DNA from: Candidatus Bathyarchaeota archaeon
GTDB lineage: Archaea; Thermoproteota; Bathyarchaeia; TCS64
DNA length: 19,058 nucleotides
Reading direction: 5' to 3'
NCBI GenBank assembly: GCA_026014515.1
Contig: JAOZIG010000402.1
Location: 1,124-20,181 of the forward strand
Shown here piece after piece: positions 14,165-19,058 of the stretch (position 1 is its first letter; each line of letters begins with the position of its first letter). Below the pieces are notes generated by a model that saw only the letters and a list, made by a program, of their open reading frames with translations, was not told the DNA's origin and ran no database searches. The position numbers and the translations under genes were made by a program.

Positions 14165-14713
14165 ATGAAGGTAATAGGAATAGTAGCTGGACCAAGACGT
14201 ACAGGAAGCACTGCCCGGCTTGTAGAGGAAATATTAGCCGGTGCAAAGGGCTCAGGACACGAGACGCACGTATTCTATATGGGTGAGATGGATATCAAGC
14301 CTCTCGAAGCCGATGAGCATGACTATGTTTATCCTGATGATGATTTCACAAAGCTGATGCCCCATCTTGAATCCATGGATGCCCTTGTTCTCGGTTCACC
14401 GATCTACTATGATCATGTCAGCGCACGAGCCAAGATTCTCATTGACAGACTCTATTATTACAGTACAAGCCACGGAGCCGAGTACCGAAAACTGATAAAA
14501 GATGGCATCAAGTTTATCGGCGTACTCAGCTGTGGCTGGGACAACCCCAACGTATACGGGGAGGTTGTTACTTGGCTTGAGGAACGCATGAGCCACTACT
14601 GGAACATGGAGCCCGTGGGCTCAGTGAAAGCATATGGGACAGGCAGTAAACCAGCCTCACAAAATAAGGAGTTGTTAAAGAAGGCTAGGGCTCTCGGTGA
14701 GAGTCTAGTCTGA
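14165..14713 (+). CDS. flavodoxin-fold NADPH-dependent FMN reductase-like protein
   Basis: A 182-residue flavodoxin-fold protein. The N-terminus MKVIGIVAGPRRTGSTARLVEEIL is the FMN phosphate-binding segment, and LVLGSPIYYDHVSARAKILIDRL is the second FMN loop of the COG0655 iron-sulfur flavoprotein group. Most of that group have a cysteine cluster after the second strand; here the corresponding stretch (DIKPLEADEHDYVYPDDDF) has none, so this member probably lacks the [4Fe-4S] cluster. It may be an NAD(P)H:quinone or FMN reductase in redox defence. The frame is open to 14108, but ATG 14165 starts the conserved part and has a TATA-like box (around 14132-14141) about 26 bases upstream. The end overlaps the convergent OsmC gene by nine bases. 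Confidence 0.85.
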   Translation: MKVIGIVAGPRRTGSTARLVEEILAGAKGSGHETHVFYMGEMDIKPLEADEHDYVYPDDDFTKLMPHLESMDALVLGSPIYYDHVSARAKILIDRLYYYSTSHGAEYRKLIKDGIKFIGVLSCGWDNPNVYGEVVTWLEERMSHYWNMEPVGSVKAYGTGSKPASQNKELLKKARALGESLV

Positions 14714-15097
14714 TTGTAGCTCGATGTTTATACTTGGGGCGCTTTTTATGGTGTTGCCCACGTAGCATTTCCCAGCCTCTTCAAGGAGTCCCTCGATGGT
14801 TTCGGGGCTGAGTTTTGCGTTGATCTTTATGCTAGTAGTATATTCTACGCATCGGCTTGGGTTTCTCTCACTCTTATTGTTTATAGTGATCTCAAACCCG
14901 TCGTGTTCAATGTTATTTTTTTGCATATAGCTAACGAGGTGCATTCCTGTACAGAGTCCTAGGCTTGCCGCCATTAATTTTCCGGGGCTCATTCCCGCTG
15001 ATGGGCTTTCTAGGTCTGATCTTCCGCTGATTACTGTGAATCCGTCTGCCTCTGCTTTTAGTTTCCAGCCTTCTATCTGGGTTATTTTGACACTCAT
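14705..15097 (-). CDS. OsmC/Ohr-family thiol-dependent peroxide protein
   Basis: A 130-residue OsmC-like protein. The two redox cysteines of the family are present, Cys49 (LGLCTGMHLVSYMQ) and Cys111 (AGKCYVGNTIKS), which in known members reduce organic hydroperoxides with dithiol cofactors. The start at 15097 (MSVKITQ) is preferred over 15112 because a TATA-like box, minus-strand CCCTATATTT at 15130-15121, lies 26 bases upstream. The same ten bases form the hypA box. Substrate specificity cannot be read from sequence; OsmC-like proteins in archaea may also act on other small thiol targets. Fits with the nearby flavoprotein and SudA-ferritin fusion as a stress group. Confidence 0.88.
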   Translation of the reverse strand: MSVKITQIEGWKLKAEADGFTVISGRSDLESPSAGMSPGKLMAASLGLCTGMHLVSYMQKNNIEHDGFEITINNKSERNPSRCVEYTTSIKINAKLSPETIEGLLEEAGKCYVGNTIKSAPSINIELQSD

Positions 15098-15167
15098 ACC
15101 GGGTACGAGCATTACGGTGAAATATAGGGCTTATCCCCAAACAAAAACCGCGCTAGCTTTCTATTAG

Positions 15168-15190
15168 TGAAAAAACTCACAGTTTTCACC
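15168..15190. promoter_or_regulatory. inverted repeat upstream of osmC-like gene
   Basis: GTGAAAA (15168-15174) and TTTTCAC (15184-15190) are an inverted repeat with a nine-base spacer, about 40-65 bases upstream of the OsmC-like TATA box. It could be an operator for a redox regulator or a weak hairpin. On the other side the ACR3-like gene has its own TATA box at 15261-15268. Confidence 0.3.
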
Positions 15191-15318
15191 CAGAATAGTA
15201 TCCACTGTTTGTATTTCGTAGTACCTTGATTGAAAACCTGTCTTTCGAGTTTGTGTTAGGTTTATAACCCGCCCCCAGTCTGCAATTTAGTCGTGCCTAA
15301 AAACTAAATGTGATAACA

Positions 15319-16326
15319 ATGTGGAAATACCTATCTAAACTTCAAAAAAACCTCATATACAGCATCCCAGCCTCAATGACCCTTGGAATAATCTACGGCT
15401 ACTTCAGAGACCCCACATTCTTGAAGTCTCTAATCATGCCACTCACGTTTCTAATGGTATACCCCATGATGGTAAACCTACAGATACGAAAAGTATTCTC
15501 AAAAGAAGACTTGACCGTTCAAGCTGCTGCACAGGTTCTAAATTTTCTAGTCATACCCTTTATCGCGTATGGCCTAGGTCGCGTCTTTTTCAGCGACAAT
15601 CAATACATCGCCCTAGGGCTACTGCTTGCAGCCCTGCTCCCCACTGGTGGAATGACCATCTCATGGACCGGGTTTGCGAAAGGCAATGTTAATGCGGCTA
15701 TCAAGATGACCGTTGTTGGGTTATTTATCGGGAGCCTAGCTACACCATTGTATGTAAAATGGTTGATGGGTACCGGAATCGAGATGCCAATACTCGATGT
15801 ATTCAAACAGATATTCTTGGTTGTCTTCCTCCCCATGGTAGCTGGAAACATAACCAAGACCCAGCTAATCAAACGGTACGGAGAAAAGACCTACACCACT
15901 GAGTGGAAGAAAAAATTCCCCCTATTATCGACACTGGGTGTAATGGGCATCGTTTTCGTCGCCATGGCGTTAAAATCAGTGACTATACTGAGAGAACCAT
16001 TGATACTAGTAGGTCTACTGGTCCCAATAGTGCTTCTATATGGATCAAATCTGGTTCTAAGCACAATGGTGGGGCGACTCTTCTTCAAACGAGAAGACGG
16101 AATCGCCTTGGTCTATGGAACAGTTACCCGTAACCTATCCATTGCACTAGCAATAGCCATGACTGTATTTGGAAAACAAGGCTCCGATGTCGCCTTAATC
16201 ATTGCATTAGCCTACATTATCCAAGTGCAGGCAGCAGCATGGTATGTAAAATACATCGACAGAATCTTTGGACCACCGAAGACTGCCCCTGAGGTAAAGC
16301 TGGTTTCACCCACTCCTGTTGATTAA
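15319..16326 (+). CDS. ACR3/BASS-family transporter
   Basis: A 335-residue membrane protein with about ten hydrophobic helices. It resembles the bile-acid/arsenite transporter superfamily: IPASMTLGIIYGYF at the first helix, FLMVYPMMVNLQ, and LPTGGMTISWTGFAKGNVNAAI (107-128) at the first discontinuous helix. Arsenite exporters of the ACR3 group have an essential Cys in the A-P-C-T motif here; in this protein the position is Thr109, so arsenite export is doubtful. A sodium-coupled organic anion or unknown substrate is as likely. ATG 15319 is chosen over GTG 15310 on start codon strength. A TATA box at 15261-15268 gives a leader of about 30 bases. T-rich DNA follows the stop. Confidence 0.8.
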   Translation: MWKYLSKLQKNLIYSIPASMTLGIIYGYFRDPTFLKSLIMPLTFLMVYPMMVNLQIRKVFSKEDLTVQAAAQVLNFLVIPFIAYGLGRVFFSDNQYIALGLLLAALLPTGGMTISWTGFAKGNVNAAIKMTVVGLFIGSLATPLYVKWLMGTGIEMPILDVFKQIFLVVFLPMVAGNITKTQLIKRYGEKTYTTEWKKKFPLLSTLGVMGIVFVAMALKSVTILREPLILVGLLVPIVLLYGSNLVLSTMVGRLFFKREDGIALVYGTVTRNLSIALAIAMTVFGKQGSDVALIIALAYIIQVQAAAWYVKYIDRIFGPPKTAPEVKLVSPTPVD

Positions 16327-16540
16327 TTTTCTATAATTCCTTTTTTGGTATCCATCTGGCGCATACAAAACAGTATTTTGTCTAATAAAATAGCTTCAAT
16401 GTCTAGTGAAAAATATGGCTTTTTTCGACATATTAAGACCATTTTTTTGTAAACTATTTACATGAATCTTCAGAAAAAAGATAAAACATGCCATCGGGTT
16501 CTGCAAATCCTTAAACAAGGAAACTGGAATCTCCAATGAA
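16327..16540 (+). other. intergenic region: T-tract terminators and sudB promoter
   Basis: About 214 bases without a gene. T-runs at about 16342-16348 and 16444-16450 could end transporter transcription. A TATA-like TTAAACA (16511-16517) is centred 26 bases before the sudB ATG at 16541, pointing to a leaderless start for the sudBA operon. Confidence 0.5.
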
Positions 16541-17377
16541 ATGACCGATTTTAAGATCGTCAGAAAGGAAGACTTGAACTCAGCAGATTATCTCATAGAG
16601 GTTGAAGCTCCTAATGTCGCGGAAAAGATCAAACCTGGACACTTTGTCCTGCTAATGACCCATGAAAACGGGGAAAGAATCCCCATGTCCGTCAAATCAG
16701 CGGAAAACGGCAACATCGTAATGTTCATCAAAAGACTAGGAAAAACAAGTCTTGAACTCGACGATTACAAAGTTGGAGACTCATTCTATCAAGTGATTGG
16801 ACCACAGGGAAACGAGTTCCCCATAAAGAAGTATGGAAACGTCGTCTGGTGCAGTGACTTGGTCTGTGGTCACGCAGAGAACTATCAATACTGTAAAGCT
16901 CTCAGCCAAGTTGAGGGCAATCATGTTATCTCTATACAGTCTTTTGCTACAAAGGATGATGTCTACGGCGAGGAAGACCTTCGTTCAGTGAGTGACGAGT
17001 ATTATATCACCACTGAAGACGGCTCCTATGGGGAGAAAGGACACTATCTGGACATATTGAAACGGCTTATTGAGGAAAAACGGGTGGATATTGCTCTCGC
17101 TTGTGGTAATATCGGTAAACTCAAGGAGATGGCTGACCTGACAAGACCGCATAATATCCCAACCATGTCTGTTCTCAGACAGATAATGGTAGACGGTACA
17201 GGCATGTGTGGAGCATGCAGGGTATTCATCGATGGTCAGATGAAGCTCACCTGTGTCGATGGTCCCCTCTTTGATGCTCACAAGGTGAACTTTGCCGAGG
17301 TAATCAACAGACTCGCCATGTTCAAAGCACCCGAGAAGCTGCATAAAGACCTCTATCTTGAAGGGAGGAACAAGTAA
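16541..17377 (+). CDS. sudB: SudB/NfnA-like flavoprotein, ferredoxin-NADP reductase type
   Basis: A 278-residue protein of the SudB (sulfide dehydrogenase beta, NfnA-like) family, normally the FAD- and [2Fe-2S]-bearing partner of SudA. ERIPMSVKS (residues 45-53) is the FAD-binding region. The [2Fe-2S] site is intact: Asp218, Cys223, Cys226 and Cys238 in VDGTGMCGACRV and MKLTCVDGP. The glycine-rich nucleotide motif (GGGVGIAP in many relatives) is replaced by WCSDLVCGHAENYQ at about 103-116, so NAD(H) binding as usual is uncertain; archaeal SudB of Thermococcales also departs from it, as I recall. The start is leaderless by its TATA box. It overlaps sudA by one base (TAATG) and shares its transcript. 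Confidence 0.88.
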   Translation: MTDFKIVRKEDLNSADYLIEVEAPNVAEKIKPGHFVLLMTHENGERIPMSVKSAENGNIVMFIKRLGKTSLELDDYKVGDSFYQVIGPQGNEFPIKKYGNVVWCSDLVCGHAENYQYCKALSQVEGNHVISIQSFATKDDVYGEEDLRSVSDEYYITTEDGSYGEKGHYLDILKRLIEEKRVDIALACGNIGKLKEMADLTRPHNIPTMSVLRQIMVDGTGMCGACRVFIDGQMKLTCVDGPLFDAHKVNFAEVINRLAMFKAPEKLHKDLYLEGRNK

Positions 17378-19058
17378 TGCCGGCAACACGTGTACCAATG
17401 AGAGAGCAAGCAGTCGAGAAACGAGTAACCAACTTCGATGAAGTACCCCTAGGATACTCAAAAGAAGAGGCAATACAAGAAGCAAACAGGTGCCTCCAAT
17501 GTCCACACTCCCCATGCTCAAACCATTGCCCAGTTAACATCGATGTCACAAAGTTCGTGAAAGAGATCGCTGAAGGAGATTTCCACTCAGCATACACTAC
17601 ACTGAAGGCAAGCAGCCCAATCCCATCCATCGTAGGTAGGGTCTGTCCACAGGAATCCCAGTGTGAGGGTGCCTGTGTGCTTGGTAAAGCCGGTCAGCCG
17701 ATTAACATCGGTAAACTTGAGTCCTTTATCGGTGACTGGGCTATCGAGAACAGCGTAGTGGAGTCAGTTGAGATCAAGGATAATACTGGAAAGGTGGCTA
17801 TCATCGGCTCTGGTCCCACAGCCATCAGCTGCGCCGCTGATCTACGTAAACTTGGGTATGATATTGTGGTCTTTGAGGCTCTTCACAAAGCAGGTGGAGT
17901 ACTTCAGTACGGTATCCCCGAGTTCAGGTTACCAAAATCTATCGTGAACATTGAGCTTGATATGCTCAAAGACCTTGGCGTAGACATCAAACTAAACAGA
18001 ATCGTCGGTCAACACATCAGCTTCGAGGAAATACTCTCCGAGTACGACGCCATCTACGTTGGAACCGGTGCAGGGGCTCCACGGTTCATGAACCTGAAAG
18101 GTGAGGAGTTGAACGGTGTTTACTCTGCTAACGAGTTCCTCATCAGAACCAACTTGATGAAATCTTACCTATTCCCCGAGGGATCAGACACACCCATCGT
18201 CGTGGGTAAAAAAGTAGCAGTCATCGGCGCTGGAAACGTGGCAATGGATGCAGCAAGATGTGCATTACGCTACGGAGCCGAGACCCACATACTCTACAGA
18301 CGAACCAAGGATGAAGCACCGGCAAGAGCAGAGGAGCTACACCACGCGATAGAGGAGGGAATACATTTCCACGAGCTAGAGAATCCAACAAGGCTGAACG
18401 GTGAAAACGGGTGGGTGAAGAGCATCACCTGTCAACGTATGGAGCTTGGTGAACCTGATGCTTCTGGAAGGCGTCGACCTGTTCCTATTCCTGACAGTGA
18501 GTTCACTGAGGAGTTTGAGACTGTTATCGAGGCGATTGGTACCTCCCCAAACAGGTTGTTCCTTTCACGAGCCGAAGGCTTGGAAGTAAACAGGTGGGGT
18601 GGCATACAGGTTAATGATAACATGCAGACAAGTATACCCAAGGTCTTCGCTGGAGGCGACAGCATCAGCGGAGGAGCTACAGTTATTCAGGCTCTAGGTG
18701 AGGGCAGAAAAGCAGCCGAAAAGATACACGCATTCCTGTCCTCAACAACAGGCGAGAAGTTGACTGTGGAAGAGGCATTAAAGATCGGTGCAGAGATGGA
18801 GCTTGAATCATATAACCTCTACAAGGAGACAGCCGAGAAAACCACAAGACCGGGTGCAAAAGAGTTCCTCAACAAGATGGCTGAAGACGAGAAACACCAC
18901 AGAGCATATTTCCTCAAGGGGCTTGAAGACACTGAGAACATCAAGGCAAGCACTCTTGAAAGGAATGTGGTTGATCTTAAGATAACAGACCCGTTGGTGA
19001 AAGTCCCATTGAAACCTGACTCCAGTTATCAGGAGATACTAATCTATGCGGCACAAAG
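17377..19058 (+). CDS. sudA: SudA/NfnB-like (GltD-type) flavoprotein fused to a ferritin-like domain, partial
   Basis: The first 560 residues; the 3' end lies beyond the window. Residues 20-125 hold two iron-sulfur motifs (Cys39, 42, 47, 51; and Cys90, 96, 100 in VCPQESQCEGAC). KVAIIGSGPTAI (about 139-150) is the FAD site, KKVAVIGAGNVAMDAARCA (278-296) the NADPH site, and VFAGGDSISGG closes the FAD domain near 423-433. This is the full SudA/NfnB/GltD layout. A new domain begins at about 462: EMELESYNLYKETAEKT and NKMAEDEKHHRAYF, with Glu475, Glu505 and His508 in the positions of rubrerythrin/ferritin-like di-iron ligands, then a second helix beginning at about 550. In rubrerythrins such domains reduce peroxide, so this may be an NADPH-driven peroxide or oxygen sink. 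GGGAGG (17363-17368) is a strong ribosome-binding site for ATG 17377. Confidence 0.9.
   Translation, partial: MPATRVPMREQAVEKRVTNFDEVPLGYSKEEAIQEANRCLQCPHSPCSNHCPVNIDVTKFVKEIAEGDFHSAYTTLKASSPIPSIVGRVCPQESQCEGACVLGKAGQPINIGKLESFIGDWAIENSVVESVEIKDNTGKVAIIGSGPTAISCAADLRKLGYDIVVFEALHKAGGVLQYGIPEFRLPKSIVNIELDMLKDLGVDIKLNRIVGQHISFEEILSEYDAIYVGTGAGAPRFMNLKGEELNGVYSANEFLIRTNLMKSYLFPEGSDTPIVVGKKVAVIGAGNVAMDAARCALRYGAETHILYRRTKDEAPARAEELHHAIEEGIHFHELENPTRLNGENGWVKSITCQRMELGEPDASGRRRPVPIPDSEFTEEFETVIEAIGTSPNRLFLSRAEGLEVNRWGGIQVNDNMQTSIPKVFAGGDSISGGATVIQALGEGRKAAEKIHAFLSSTTGEKLTVEEALKIGAEMELESYNLYKETAEKTTRPGAKEFLNKMAEDEKHHRAYFLKGLEDTENIKASTLERNVVDLKITDPLVKVPLKPDSSYQEILIYAAQ

Noticed and set aside
1..19058. 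CRISPR array, rRNA, insertion sequence or integrase
   Set aside because: No regularly spaced repeats, no rRNA-like sequence and no transposase or integrase reading frame were seen.

Overview
The window looks like a piece of an anaerobic archaeal chromosome (lineage not resolved; an Asgard-type or other uncultured archaeon would fit, but I cannot place it). Evidence for archaea: many genes have an A/T-rich TATA-like box centred about 26 bases before a start codon and no ribosome-binding site (leaderless genes); the gene content includes class III (anaerobic) ribonucleotide reductase, a NikR/CooC/HypA nickel set, a Mrp/MinD-family ATPase fused by overlap to hypA as in Thermococcales HypB(AT), a COG1340-type coiled-coil protein and a SudB/SudA (NfnAB-like) pair. 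The genome is compact, and convergent genes repeatedly overlap or touch at their stop codons.

Layout. 1-485: an A/T-rich non-coding stretch ending in a promoter and a structured leader. 486-3280: nrdD-nrdG, the oxygen-sensitive ribonucleotide reductase and its radical-SAM activase. 3328-5759: an accessory-looking patch with a RelE/ParE-like protein, a small winged-helix-like protein, an RNase III-fold protein, a possible PD-(D/E)xK nuclease, a 63-base repeat, a tRNA-Ser(CGA) gene and an HD-domain phosphohydrolase. In this patch the + strand changes sharply from G/T-rich to A/C-rich near 4400, regardless of gene direction. 5900-7033: an MFS transporter. 7014-10129: a nickel-handling block, two divergent transcription units (cooC-nikR-small membrane protein-DUF1893 leftwards; hypA-hypB(AT) rightwards). 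10130-11293: a second MFS (Fsr-like) transporter. 11294-11904: intergenic DNA with the second, inverted copy of the 63-base repeat, a C-tract, a 43-50 residue zinc-ribbon gene not obvious as a long ORF, and a possible operator. 11905-15097: small HTH regulator, arginine-deiminase-family enzyme, coiled-coil protein, flavodoxin-fold reductase, OsmC-like thiol protein. 15319-16326: ACR3/BASS-like transporter. 16541-19058 (window edge): sudB and sudA.

How the parts fit: nickel uptake control (NikR) plus nickel insertion factors (CooC, HypA, HypB-type ATPase) imply nickel enzymes such as CO dehydrogenase and/or [NiFe] hydrogenase elsewhere. OsmC, the flavoprotein and especially the SudA subunit with a rubrerythrin/ferritin-like C-terminal domain suggest thiol and peroxide/oxygen defence in an anaerobe. 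The most novel-looking item is that SudA-ferritin-like fusion, together with a SudB partner that lacks the usual glycine-rich nucleotide motif; next are the RNase III-fold/nuclease patch beside tRNA-Ser and the inverted 63-base repeat pair.
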